Below, one piece after another: positions 46,101-58,400 of a stretch of DNA of 64,000 bases. This DNA is from Hormiphora californensis. Taxonomy: Eukaryota > Ctenophora > Tentaculata > Cydippida > Pleurobrachiidae. The translations under genes and the position numbers were made by a program. The notes under the pieces were generated by a model. That model had not been told where the DNA came from and did not search any database. It worked only from the letters and a program-made list of their open reading frames with translations. Numbering within the stretch: the stretch's first letter is position 1; each line of letters opens with the position of its first letter. The DNA lies in the NCBI GenBank assembly GCA_020137815.1, contig CM035362.1, positions 2,326,729-2,390,728 on the forward strand. Direction: 5' to 3'.

Positions 46101-49100
46101 CTTGGACAGAAGGGCAGATCGACCTCGACGAATCGAACCTGCCAAAATAGAAGTGGTGTTGGATGACAAATAATAATACCAGATTAGGAATTCTCAGTAG
46201 GATTTGTAACTTATGACAGCGATAAACAAGTGTTCGTTGCATTGATGGATTCCCTATATGAAATTAACGATTTGGTAGCATGTCATGCAGTAGTTGCTGA
46301 TTCTTCAGATGTTCAATGTGGATCAAATAATTGACTCACCGCGAACAACAGGCCGCCTTCTACTATAAATACTGCAATATTTCCTTTCACCCGATCCAGC
46401 TTTGTTGCGTCTCTGAAGTCAGTGTTATACAGATGTTAGCCACTTACGATTTCAAAGCTCTCCCAGAATATATTATTTAAAACCCCTCACATACATAGTC
46501 TCACACCCAAGCGAGAAATATGTTTCTAAAATATCCGATGAGCTAACAAACGCGTGTACGGAACCCCCTCTGTTTTATCGAGAATCACGAAGAAGGAATG
46601 GAAGTTGCGAGAAGTAATAGCTTCAAGTCCCGTACAGGTATTTTATAGCAGTTCCAGTCACGGTACTTTTTTTAAATACACTATTATTGAAACCCAACCC
46701 CCCATATCTTGACGTTTCCATAACAACTGTCAACTGCTTTTTGCTTACATGAGAGATGATTCTAGGATCCGCCTTAGCCTCCCCATTCTCCCTGACCATC
46801 TCAGAAGTTATGACGTCACTATTATCACCACGCGATGACGTCATTGTAGACCTGCTAGTCAGGGATTGTAGAATCTCGTCAAGACTGGTCAGTGGATTAC
46901 TTGTCATCTGAGGGGAAGGAGGGATAAGTTTTTAAATCTTGAATGTTAAACCAAACCTGAGAGAGATAGGGAGAGACAGAAATAAAAGATATGGATTTGT
47001 GATGTTGCAAATTAGGGTTGTGGTGGTACTTATAATTATTTACTACTCAGGAGTCTACTGCAGGATCACAGTCTCAGTGGTATTATACAAGTTACACCTC
47101 TAATTATCCTACAGAGAGACGAGAATGTCATGGTAGGATACACAGTGGCTAGGATAGATTGTTAGATTCGATTATAATATGGTCAGCTCCCTCTCTGTAA
47201 CAACCCTAAGTTGCAACAACATCCCTCTCTCTCACTTTCTGTCTCTTTCTATCTCTCTCACTTTCTTCTCTCCCCTCCCTTCCCTTCCCCTCTACCACTA
47301 TCTCTACTTCTCAATCTCTCTACCTCTCCATATTTATCTCATTCTATTTTTATAAGGTTCGGTCTCACGACTTGGCAAATGTAGCAGAGAAAACAGATGG
47401 CTTGCCAAATGATCGTAGAATTAATTCCCTGATCGATATATTTGAATAATTTTATAAGATTTCTCTAACTGTCTTTTCTCACCTGATGCCCAAGTGGATC
47501 TTCTAAAATTAGTAACTGTCCATATTTGGGTGAAGTTTGATCGGTATCCCCTTCGAATTTATCAGCCTCGCCGCTCCCTTCTTCCTCAAATTCTGCTCCT
47601 TCATCAACAAAACTGTCTGCTCCTTCATCAAAACTTCCATCGCCCACCACCTCCTCTTTCTCCGCTTGTTCACGCTGTAGAACAGCAAGTGAACTGTTTA
47701 TTATGTTTTCAACCATTATCCTCGCAAACGCTTCCACGGTCTGATATGGTGGAAAATTAGGGTAATTTAAGTCCATAAATCTCCAAAATTAAAGAAAGAT
47801 ATCAAACCCTTTCTAGGAGTGGATCTAACCCTAAAAATAACACTCCCTAAAACACCATCATTACCATTTCTTCATCGTTCAGTTCCTCAACACCACTATC
47901 AGTTGTCATGGAAACCTCGGTTATGACGCTACTAATAATCCCTGTTACGTACTGATCAGCAAACTGGTATACATCCTCAAAATCTGCAACTGATTCTCCC
48001 TTATCAGATGTAGCGTCTTCATCTATACGACCTTTAGGTAGAATTGAGTCATGTATGCCTCTCCAGAGATAGGTACTGAGGTTTTGGTGGGAACCTTTTA
48101 AATAGTAAACCATGAACCTCAGGTTAGATGAAAAAAGGTCATGATTGAAAATAAAAACGATGGAAATTTAAACATAAATACCAATCGTTTCATTACCTTC
48201 ATCATTATCATCATCATCGTCATCATCATCTTCGTCATCATTATCGTCATCTTCATCATCATCTTCCCTCTGACTGAGAGACATGAAAACCTGCAGAAAG
48301 AACATAACACTGTTATGACCGTTATCAGACCCCTTCCCATGTCATAATAATTATATTCCTGTCATCATATCACTCCCAATTCCCACCAACGATTTATTAC
48401 CGGAAGCTTTTTAAAACTCTCCCAATTCTCTCAATTCCCTCTCTCAATTCTCTATCTTTCCATCTTTCTCTCCCACCCTTGTCTCTTCTTTATCTATCTG
48501 TCTACCTCTTTGTCGCAACCCTCCCAAAAATCCCCTTTGCCCGACATGCCCGTATAAGTGCATGTCATTTAATATGATAATAATGATGATAATGAACTAA
48601 CTGTTTCACCGCGCCCCACGAAAAAACATATCACAGAAACTAACCTCGGCAACAACATTTTCAACAAGATTATCAGCATACGCTTTCAGTTCCTTCTTCA
48701 TCCCACTCTCCTCATCACCCTTCCTCTCCTTCGTTTCACTCTCACCCCCATGACCCCTTTGGGTGGTTGGGGGTTCCAGGGGGGCAGGGGGAACAGGGGA
48801 GATGTCGCTTGATGATGGTAGGTAGGATATCATCTCAATCTCAAAGTTTAGGTGCTCGCTCGGTTCACTAGAATGGGGAGAATGGATGATAGATATGGAG
48901 GGAGTCAATAATCAGGGGTGAAATACTTAATAGATCTCTAGAGCTTGCAAACTGGCATATCCCAGATGAAAATACTACTTGAATAAATCAATCAACAAGA
49001 AAGAAAAAACGAAGAATAAAGATAAAGAAGTTCATTATAATACTCAGATCATATCAAAGGAGAAACAAATATCAGAGTAGAGAATAAATATCAATCATTT

Positions 49101-49733
49101 ATATCCCGATCATTCAATTTCTAATTTGTCAGGCGATATTGGAAGAACTTTGAAGTTCTTATAAGGTTACAAAAAAGCTAATAGGGGTTTACCTATTTTT
49201 AAAACGAGGGGAGACTCCAGGAGAGAAAAAATGAAAGGGGTAGGAAGAAAAAAAGGAATTTAAAACCTAGTGCAATTATATCTAAAAATATCTAACTATC
49301 ATCACATCATTTTCCCTCCCGTTCTTACTAGAATATTCTCTATGTTTCACACAAATTCTCAAATACAGTCAGACCACGATTTACCAGCCTAAACCTTTCC
49401 CCGAGCATCCCGGTAAATCGGGGTCCAACTGTAATAGCAAAACACAGCGAAAAGGGAGCTTACTAAATTCACTAAAACATCCCACAAAACTATATAACTC
49501 CCCACATTTAAGAATTAAGTTGATAACTAAATAGTTTTCGTATTTAAACCACTCTCATATATATAATTCCCTCTCTCACCTAAGCTCGTGGCCAAAAGAT
49601 CGCTGCCGGCGAATCCTCCTTGCTTCCGCGGGAACTATCGGCGTGAATCTGCAAAGATAACGGGATCTGGGATCCGTGAGTATATTGGAAGAGAGCGGGA
49701 GAGGGGAGGAGAGATATAGATAAAGAGAGGTAG

Positions 49734-49825
<92 letters not shown>

Positions 49826-51128
49826 GAGGGGGTAGGGGAGAGATTTTATACCTGTCACGACAATGACTTTGCCTCCGTAACCTCACTTCCTCTCGTTTTT
49901 GTTTTTCCAGCGATTTCTCAGAGTAAAAGTCATTCAAAACTATGGTGGGGGGATCGATAAGTTGTAAACTAATTTTAACAACGTTACCAAATATCATGGT
50001 AACAATATTGTTCCTTTATTCTGTGTCACTTACCCTGAGACACTAGTGCATCAGCAAATGAGTTGACATCTTCCTCGACAGGAGGTGTATCCGAGGTGAT
50101 ATCTGAAATGGTTACCATGGTAACATGCTAGCAAGGTTGACATTGTTACCATAATTTTAAATTTTTTCCCTGCCCGGGTGCAAACAATTGAAACTTTATG
50201 AGGCGTGTGCGGCTATAAACTGTAACACACGGCAAAATTTGTTTTATATCGGCCGCACGTATTGAACGGGGAAACTGGAGAAATTGAAAAATCTGTTCTG
50301 CGTTTTGTTCAAAAATTCTCATTGGATGAGTTGAATGATAAGCCGACTTTAGGGCAGGGAAACTCAGCATTATGGGTACATAATGCAAATAATTCTTGTT
50401 CCCCTAGAGGACCTGACTCTACCCGTACTAACGTGGAGAAAATAATTCTAATTTTTTTGCTTTTTTAAAAGAAAAAAGCGAGGTCTCATATTATTGGATA
50501 ATTTACGGGAAGAGGGATCATGTATAAATATCCCAGCTGATATAATATTCGCCCAGGAATATGTCAAGCCTTTCTTTCTTTTTCTCATCTTGCTTTCTCT
50601 CCTTCTCATCTCGCCTTCTCTCTTTCTCATCTCGCTTTTTTCTCTCTATCTCCCTATCTCTCTCTTTTCTCTCCATCTTTATCTGATACCTCTCTGGCCT
50701 GGCCTCTTTCCCACCACCTCTCTCTCTAGAGTGATTGAATTTATGCTAACATAAAATTCACTGAGCACACATATAATACACTACAAAAGGCCTAAAAATA
50801 AATGGAGATTATGGGGATATATAGATAAAACTTTCTACGAATTATTGAACTTACAATCTCTCTCTTCTGTTCCACTATTATATCCAAGCTCCTGAAAAGG
50901 TTAGAAGAATAATTCCGTGATCAATCAAAATACGTTAGTTGTTATATACGTCCGGGTTTTAATTTCTTAAACTATTGGACGACTTGGCCTTTAATTATGC
51001 CTTTTTGAGAGAGAAACGTTTTTCCGAGAGTGTGCCAGATAGTGTGACAATTATATCCTTCCCTTTTTGTTGTAATATGGGGTGCTGCATTTAGACAGCT
51101 TGGCAAAGCGCAGTTAGACAGAGAGAGG

Positions 51129-51195
<67 letters not shown>

Positions 51196-53273
51196 AGTTT
51201 GTGTAGCTCAATTTGACATGTTTCCTGTTACACTAGATGGGGCCGGGGGCTACTGACTCCTACTAGGGAGGCTAGTGTAAGTGAGGGAGGTGGAGAAATG
51301 GAGAATCAAAAGGGGTCAATTGCTTTGAAATCAATTGCTGTACTCCAAAGTTTCCAGTAAATAAAGGGCGTGAAAAGATAATTAGATGAGGAGGTCACGT
51401 AAAATGAATTAGGGAGGACCTCGAGAGTGGGATAGAGAAGAGGATGGGAGGAGTTGAGAGTCGGAAAAATGAAACTTCCTCCGAATGATCTTAGATCACT
51501 TTGATCGTTAAACCGCAATCTCATTTTCACGCTCCTCCATCACAGATCGATCTATCTATACTAGTTTTCTTTAACGCATTCATGTACAAAACTTGGATGG
51601 TCGAAACGGTTTTAAAATGACGGCACCCAGCCCTAATTTGATGTCAGGGACCACTAAGTCAACACTATGCCTGTCCCGATCTTACTACACTCTAAACCCT
51701 CTATGTACTGACTAATAGTGTCTAATACTAGATATATATCTCAACTTACCAATGATTCCATGAACGCACTTTCAATAACTGACTCGACACACTGAAAATA
51801 CAGTGTTATTATTGTGTTATTTGAGATGTGTCTGATTCACCCCAGATATATTGACTTACCGACTCGACGAAAATCTGAAAAACGCTGCTTTTCTGTAGAC
51901 CAGAAGTAGGACTTTTAACCTGGAAGGGCAATGAATTGAATCAACTTAAATTGTTATTCTGGTCTGATTGCCGAATAGAACAGTGATTTGTTGTATCCGA
52001 CTTAAAGTGAGAGTGGACCGAATCAGAATTGGACAAGTTTGTAGTAGGTAGTAGAGATTAGCTTTCTGAGCATTTTGCGTTTTTGCCGCTCAAAATCGAC
52101 CCACCCATCACTGAGATATTTTTGTTATGTTGGGAGAACTCCTGTTTAATCAGTATGTATAAAACAGAATCGAAACAATCATGGCGTTTTACTAACACAT
52201 TCTGAATATAAGCAGTGAGGTTGGCATGTCCATGCACAGAAGCAGGGCAATGCAAGCCAGCATATCAAAAATTTAAAGAATGTGTTAGTAAAACACAAGG
52301 ATTGTTTCTATCCTGTTTCATAAATACTGATCCAGCAGGAATTCTCCCAACATAACAAAAATATATCAGTGATGGGTCGGTCGATTTTGAGCGGCAAAAA
52401 CGCAAAATGATCAGAAAGCTAATCTCTACTACATACCTACAATAAAATTGTCCAATTCTGATTCGGTCCACTCTCACTTTAACAACTTAATTTCCAGAAG
52501 TAAAATAAAAATGAAGGTAGATGTTTAAAATGAAAATGAATTATATCCAACCTACCTCCTTGACATTGCTCTCCCAGAAAGAGCGAACTTTGCTGATCCT
52601 TTGGGGCTCCACCAACGTCTGCACTTCTTGCATGTTCGCCTCTCTAAATTTAAATGAATAAATTCAAAGAAATAAAAATAGCATCAGATGATGCCTCTCA
52701 TTTTTTGAGACAATGCACGGCAACAAAATGAAATTTAACATCTCTAAATATGGTTCGTTTTCAGTTTGCAGAGATCACAGCAGAAACTTTGCTGGTGCAT
52801 TACCTCAAAGCAGAGACTTTACTGGTGCGCTGCCATTGGTCCATAACACGCAGCATGGTGAGTTTCTTTTTCGCGGGACTATCTGAATCAGAGGAGCGGT
52901 GTGCCCAAGGGTAGCTGTTCCTTCGGGGGAGCTGTACTCCTGGAGAATGAAACACGTGGTTAACACAATGCATAATACACGTTGAAATAAAGAACTAAAA
53001 TATATTTAGACTACCGATATGGCGATTAAGTTTATTGAAATAGACAGTGGGAATACGAAAAGAGAGAGGGGGTCGAGCAAGGCAATTATGATGGGTACCT
53101 GTTGCCTTGCTCGACCCTGTTTCACCGAACCCCGCACAGCTTTGTAAAGGAGGGTTAAAACCTGGGTACCCGGTACCTGTAGAGGATGAAGGTGGTTCGT
53201 AGGATCGGCGGCGTTTGCAGGACCGTCTTTCAGGACTGGGTAGATCACATTCCCCCAGGGAAGGTGCCCACAT
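40109..53273 (-). CDS. Large scaffold with five AKAP-like amphipathic helices and a tyrosine-motif tail (27 exons)
   Basis: Exons: 53273-53177, 52939-52804, 52643-52556, 51919-51860, 51791-51750, 50891-50855, 50102-50034, 49939-49852, 49648-49580, 48867-48645, 48290-48197, 48094-47865, 47740-47483, 46907-46749, 46412-46340, 46138-46068, 45785-45703, 45593-45275, 45131-45058, 44697-44603, 44447-44281, 44075-43888, 43677-43596, 43502-43392, 43291-43186, 40969-40899, 40138-40109 (last one weakest). Phases agree throughout; about 1,039 residues. In-frame TAG precedes ATG 53,273. The N-terminus is basic (RRSCKRRRSYEPP, AKKK). Helices with A-x-x-hydrophobic-V-x-x-two hydrophobics: residues 124-141, 166-184, 289-308, 376-396, 412-432. 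An acidic Asp/Glu run lies at about 312-334; Pro-rich PPPMD repeats at about 640; then at least 12 Tyr sites (YENC, YYEP, LYDNH, YDNL, YDIPP, YENI, YEVP, YEYI). Helices fit PKA R-subunit anchoring; Tyr sites suggest SH2 docking. Function is inferred; no family recognised. Confidence 0.72.
40690..40811. repeat. Dispersed repeat (CCCGGGCAGGGAAAAA / AAGGTTGACAAG family)
   Basis: GCCCGGGCAGGGAAAAA...CGATAGACGAAAAGTTTTAA...TTGTCAACCTTTAAT matches, inverted, 37,073-37,150. The CCCGGGCAGGGAAAAA end alone also occurs at about 40,048 and, inverted, 50,166. It lies in the last scaffold intron. Confidence 0.6.
41063..41162. mobile_element. Pogo/Tigger-like MITE, copy 2 (short)
   Basis: CAGTCGGACCCCGATTTAGTGG with repeated CCCCGATTTAGTGGC units and an inverted ATCGGGGTCCGACT end, about 98 bp. 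Confidence 0.75.
42777..42962. mobile_element. Pogo/Tigger-like MITE, copy 3
   Basis: TA-CAGTCGGACCCCGATTTAGGG to CCTAAATCGGGGTCCGACTG-TA, about 184 bp, with internal GACCCC(G)ATTT units. It lies in the scaffold intron between exons 25 and 26. Confidence 0.8.
43022..43176. mobile_element. TA-flanked foldback MITE (AAGTCGG family), copy 2
   Basis: Nearly identical to 28,042-28,196. It ends nine bases from the splice donor of scaffold exon 25 (43,185), so the first stretch of that intron is almost entirely transposon. Confidence 0.8.
44534..44580. repeat. Dispersed short repeat (TTGTTCAAACC / GAGCAAGGCAAAG)
   Basis: One copy of the family described in the findings, with a TTGTTTTGTTCAAACCGGGG left half and a GATCGAGCAAGGCAAAG right half, in a scaffold intron. 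Confidence 0.65.
44839..44892. repeat. Dispersed short repeat, best-preserved copy
   Basis: CTTGTTTTGTTCAAACCCGGG followed by GCGCGGGGAGGGAGGGTCGAACAAGGCAAA, about 50 bp; its ends are imperfect inverted repeats of each other (TTGTTCAAAC / GTCGAACAAG). Confidence 0.7.
49374..49433. mobile_element. Pogo/Tigger-like MITE, copy 4 (minimal)
   Basis: TA-CAGTCAGACCACGATTTACC to CGGTAAATCGGGGTCCAACTG-TA, only about 56 bp, practically two TIRs joined. It lies in a scaffold intron. Confidence 0.7.
49735..49823. repeat. (GATA)n (GA)n microsatellite
   Basis: Five GATA units then about 70 bp of GA, in the scaffold intron between exons 8 and 9, about 30 bp from the exon 8 donor. Confidence 0.95.
51120..51192. 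repeat. (GA)n microsatellite
   Basis: About 70 bp of GA in a scaffold intron. Confidence 0.95.
52003..52482. mobile_element. Foldback transposon with about 150-bp terminal inverted repeats
   Basis: TTAAAGTGAGAGTGGACCG... at the left returns inverted at the right, including the whole CTCTGAGCATTTTGCG-like, CCGCTCAAAATCGACC and TTATGTTGGGAGAA blocks, around a centre with two inverted AACACATTCT blocks. About 480 bp with no coding capacity. It lies in the scaffold intron between exons 3 and 4. Confidence 0.8.
53066..53150. repeat. Inverted pair of the GGGTCGAGCAAGGCAA repeat
   Basis: GGGTCGAGCAAGGCAA is followed after a short ATTATGATGGGTACCTG loop by TTGCCTTGCTCGACCC, a foldback version of the dispersed family. 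It lies in scaffold intron 1. Confidence 0.7.
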
Positions 53274-54997
53274 GATATTTGAGGATGCTAGAGGCTAAAT
53301 AGGGGTTTACTAAATTACTGATTATTATTGCTTCGAGAAAGGCATGAGCATTGAATAACTGATAGTGACGAACTAATGAATTTTCATTCATTAGGTGCGG
53401 CCCCGGTGCGGCCACAGCAAAGCCTAAGGATATTCTTTTTAGCAACTTTTGCCAAATCCCTATGGAGATTTGCACTTTGCTGAGCGTAACCCATGGTTTA
53501 CTAACAGCTTTAGTAACAAACAAACAATCCCCATCCCAGGCCCCGGTCATGTGATATGGGCGGAGTTGCTACTTGCTGTTTTTTAATTTCTTCTTTCCAT
53601 TCTTCTTTCACCCGAAATCGAAAAGTGGATTTTGGATCCAGCCTTCCTTCGCCGACACTGCACTGTTTCAAACGTAGCAGACCCCTGTGCGGCAGTACAT
53701 AATACGTATACATACAGCACTCTACGATAAAAGATGAGAGTACAAAGTATTAATGATCAAAATGGCGAAAATGAAGCCGAAAACGGAAAAAGTTTTTAAG
53801 TTATGCAACGAAATTTAAAAACACGATGTAAATTTTATCAAAAATTCGCGCGCGTTTGAAAAAAATAACGATTTACGCTGCATTATCGCGCCGCGCGGTC
53901 AGATGCAAAATACAAAGTTTGAAACTTTTTTTGAAAAACGTAAAAACGTTTTACAAAATCTTTTTTTGCCGCTTCTCAAAGCCAAAAAGTACTCACCCTG
54001 CACATTATTGACGGCTACCAGGCCGTGGTTATTAGTTCATCAGGAACAGTTGGGGTTTTGGAATGCACAGGGACGCCGGACGACGCTAGGCTTTCATCCC
54101 AGCATGTCCCTGGGACCCGGGTGTCCGGGGCCAGGGGAGACAGATCCGGTCAGGGGGTGAAACCTTTCCGAAATGGTTCGAAAAATGGTTCGGGAGGTTT
54201 ATTGGATAGATTGAATAAATGGCGGGCTCTTTTGTTCCATGTATTTTCGTTTGTTGCTACTCGTCACTCGTCAGTCGTCACTGATCAGTGATTCGTGAAT
54301 CGTGTTCGGGCGGCAAATGTGATGAGGTGCATCGCGATGGCCGATGACTTGGCTGATCGAACTCGCCGTTAATTTTGGGAGTTAGGGACAAGTTTTTGAA
54401 ACGAGTTTCAAGCTGATAACACTCACATACCAATATCAAAACCTGTTACAGAATTATTTAGATTTTAGACTGGTACAGAATTATTTAGACATCACAAAAT
54501 GTTTCAAATTTAAACGATCTTGTCCGTGTAGTTGTTCATGATAAGAAGGGAGCAACAACGAACGATTAAGTTACTACAATACTTACTACTGTTTAGTTTT
54601 ATTCAACATATTGAAGGTCAGTTTAATGTACATATTTGTGTTTGAAATTATTAATTGTAAATTGAAATTATTAATTGTAAAAGAGTCCAATTTTTTATTT
54701 AAGCGACAGGCCGCCGCACATCAAAATGCAGCACTTGAAATAGATTTCCGGTTCCTGATAAGCTAGCGACTTTTTCTTGGTGCCATTGGAAAGATAAAAT
54801 TTTTATCTTTCCAACGCAACCAGGATCAAGTCTTTATCTTATCAGGAACCGGAGATATGACCAATTAACTAATTGAGTGTGCGGCAGCCTGTCGCTTAAA
54901 TAAAAAATTCGACTATAGGTTCGACAAGGGTCACTGTATAAATACTGTAAAACCATGATACCCCTTGGTGTTGATTTATTACCCCCCCCCCCCTCAG
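53274..54997. other. Intergenic region between divergent genes
   Basis: The minus-strand scaffold starts at its left edge and the first visible exon of the plus-strand cysteine-repeat gene at its right. It must hold the promoter(s) and the missing 5' exon(s) of the latter. I could not identify a signal-peptide exon. A foldback element occupies 54,689-54,911. Confidence 0.5.
54689..54911. mobile_element. Foldback MITE, about 223 bp
   Basis: AATTTTTTATTTAAGCGACAGG and CCGGTTCCTGATAAG at the left pair with inverted copies at the right, around a GATAAAATTTTTATC palindrome. A fragment of the same family is seen at about 37,262-37,310. Confidence 0.75.
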
Positions 54998-55374
54998 GTA
55001 CAACATGTGAGGAGGGACAGTGGTTAAACAATAACGGCAAATGCAAGGACTGCACCGCTGGATACATGTGAGTTAATTAAACCCATTTCAAACCAAGTTG
55101 TTTAAAAAGAATTTTAGTGCGAGGTGTTTTTCAATCCTTCTTTTCGTGTAGTCCAATACTATTTCCATTGAGAAGGAAATTATCTTAGATTCACTCAAGC
55201 AATAATATACATCACTTTTGAGTTTCGTCCTCCCGAATCTTACTTCCCTGGCTCTTTCCCAGTGGGAATTAATCCAACTATATGGTTACCATGGGAACAC
55301 TGAGGTAGTTGATTTTGTTACATTGTGTGCTACCCTGGGTGAATGGCCACCTCATAATGTCACATGATGTATGT

Positions 55375-55417
<43 letters not shown>

Positions 55418-58400
55418 TGAGAGAGAGATGGGAGATAAATAGATAGCAATAGAGAGACATAGAGAGAGAATGAGAGATGTGAAGAGAAAAACATCACTGT
55501 TCTATAGTGACCGGTAACTGAATAAGGTGGCACTAAAGACTAACTACTACGCCTTATTTACCGCCCAAGGTCTACTTGATCATCAGATTTTCACAATTTC
55601 ACAAGCTGTCTGTCTAATAATTTCTCTCTCTCTTTCTCTCCCTATTTCTATCACCAATTAGCAAGCACGCGAATTAACTCTCTCGATGTGCTTGTTTTGA
55701 CATTCCTGTAAAACATGTATCAAGTATCGACATCTGAATAGGAGGATCTAGACAAAGCAAGAAAAAAGTTACAGTTACTAGACAAGACTATTTTATAAAC
55801 CCACCCCTTTTTTGTCAGATGTTCGGGTGATGCCCGCCAGGCGTGTGGGTCTGGTACCTATAATCCCTACACAAAACAATCCTCAACCTCCAGTTGTCTG
55901 GTAAGATATTACCTCACACCGTGCTGGTTATAGTCGATATAAAATATATCACCTTCATGATGTTAATCCATTATGAAAAACTGTTCCTAACGTTAATCTC
56001 AAAAATAGAGAAACTCTTACTCCCCAGTAACACCAGTTTGTAACCCCAATATATCAGCCTATAACCTCCTAATTCCCAGGCATGTCCAACGGGTAGGTTG
56101 TGCGATGGAACCGCACTATCCTCCTTCTCGGATTGTCCCGCGGGATCCCGGTGTAGAGACGGAGTATCCACTGTGTGCGGGACTGGGATGTACGCTCCAG
56201 CCAACAGTGACACGTGCTTCTCTTGTACTATAGGTGTGTCTCTCTCTTTAGTTAGTGTAACAATCTTACTTTTTGCTCTCTTTAGTTGATGTAACAATCT
56301 TACTTTTGCTCTCTTTAGTTAATGTAACAATCTCATTTTACGAGTTTCTCAGCTAATACCCAAGAACGATCACAGACAAAATACCATAATCGAAACCCCT
56401 TCTAGGCTCCTACTGTCCAAATACCCAAAATGAGGCACCAACCCAATGTGGAACTGGGACCTACACTGACAAGATAGAGCAGGCCTCATGCCTAACTTGT
56501 ACTGCGGGATGGGCCTGCCAAAATGGCCAACGAACCGGTATGTAGTCAACAATCCCATATTTGGTTATGTTTCAATGGAATTCAACATTGAGGCTGAGCC
56601 TTCAGCCTCTACTATTCATGTATTTTTATTTCCATGGCAACTGAAGTTTCACCTTATTTTCAGGTCAGTGTGAGGCAGGTACAGCCAGTTCGGAGGGTTC
56701 CGATGGGTGTACCAGCTGTTCCACTGGACAATACGCTCCCGCTGGTTCTAGTTCTTGTTCTACCTGCGAAAATGGGTGAGTCGTGCTAGGTGTTTCTTAA
56801 TTTACGACGGCTGTTGGGCGTTGGCAATGGTCTGATAAAGTAGAAACTGCCTATTACCAAAAATAACTCCCTCCCTAGGTACTACTGCCCAACGACTGCC
56901 CAACAGCTCCCCTGCCCGACCGGCTGGGTGACAGACACCTCGAGCACCCGGACCAGCTGTAAGACCTGTCCTGACGGGAAAATGGCGGGAAATAATTTAG
57001 CGAGCTGTAAAAACTGTGAACCTGGCAAGAACTGTGCCGACCCGACGTGAGTTAGAAATATTACACAGTGCTCCATATCCAGGATAAAATTTCTATATCA
57101 ATGTCTTTCCTGTTCATCCAACTCACCACTACAGAAGCCCTCCAATCAAAGACCCTCACCCATCACCCCCCCCCCTCTTATCCAGGAGCCCGGTGTTATG
57201 TGAGATTGGCACCTACTCAACAGGGGGAAAGGTAACAGAGTGTACAACCTGTCCAGCAGGTTCTTACTGTCCTACAACCGGCCTAACCAATCACATTACT
57301 TGTAAGTGATATCAAGGAATTAGGAATGAGTAGTTTTTACTGATCATATTTGCATTTTACGTGTCAGAAATTTTACAAAAAGATGATCACTATGGGACCT
57401 ACTAAATCAGTATCCCTCCCTCGCAGGTACGGTATACAGTTCAGCAGGATCGATATCATGTACGGGGTGTCCAGGAGGATTCTCCTGCCCAACCACGGCA
57501 ACTAAAACCACCTGTACAGCCGGGTCATACAGCCCTGACGCAGGTGGGTGTGCGCAAAGTTATTGGCGAGTTTGTCGGATCTTTTTGGGTTTTTTCTTAA
57601 AACAATCATCTTTGGCGGCTTGCCATAACTATGATCATAGTGTACGCTGTGTACAAAGTTTTGCTTTCACACACGTCACACACATACACAATTTCTCTCC
57701 CTTTCTAGCTCTCCCCTTCTCTTCCCATCTCTCTATCTTTCTCCCTCTCTCTTCCTGGCAACTTGTATCCGTTATCCACTTACCGCGGTTGCCATAGTAA
57801 CCTGGATACTCCCGCGGCAACTTTTTGTCTCTCATCAATTGGGGTTAATTTTCAAAACAACCAAAACATGTCTGGAAATTGGTTCTAGTTATACTGAAGT
57901 GGATGGAATTAAAAATGGAATTAAAGAGATTCCTGTTACTATAGAAACTAATGTACTCCGTCGTGACCTCATACATTTATCTTCCTAACTCTCTCTGCCA
58001 TCCTTCTTTCTCCCTCTTTGTCTTTCTATCCCCCCTCTTCATCTCTCTCACCCACTTTTAGAGCTCAGGTGGCTCGTAGGTCCTAGGCCGGCTCCCTTTC
58101 TAAGCTCGCCCCCATTCCCTTTCAACATCCAACTAACCGCCTGACACTTATGCCACGCAAAAGAAATACCAATCAAATGAACACAAATGACAACACAATA
58201 ATACAGAACCCCTGTCCTCAGATGACGTGTGCAGCAACTGTCCCAAGGGTCATGAATGCCCAATTGATGGTATGTCCTCTCCAACTGAGTGTGAAACTGG
58301 CACCTACTCTACCACCACCGGGTAATTTCCCATAGTAATCTCCCATAGTTATTAGTGTCATAGTAGTCATAATCGTTGACAGAGCGCATCTCTCATGATC

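Noticed and set aside
53903-54291. Plus-strand 85-88-codon frames as first exon of the cysteine-repeat gene
   Set aside because: No signal peptide, no cysteine repeats and no convincing donor leading to 54,998.
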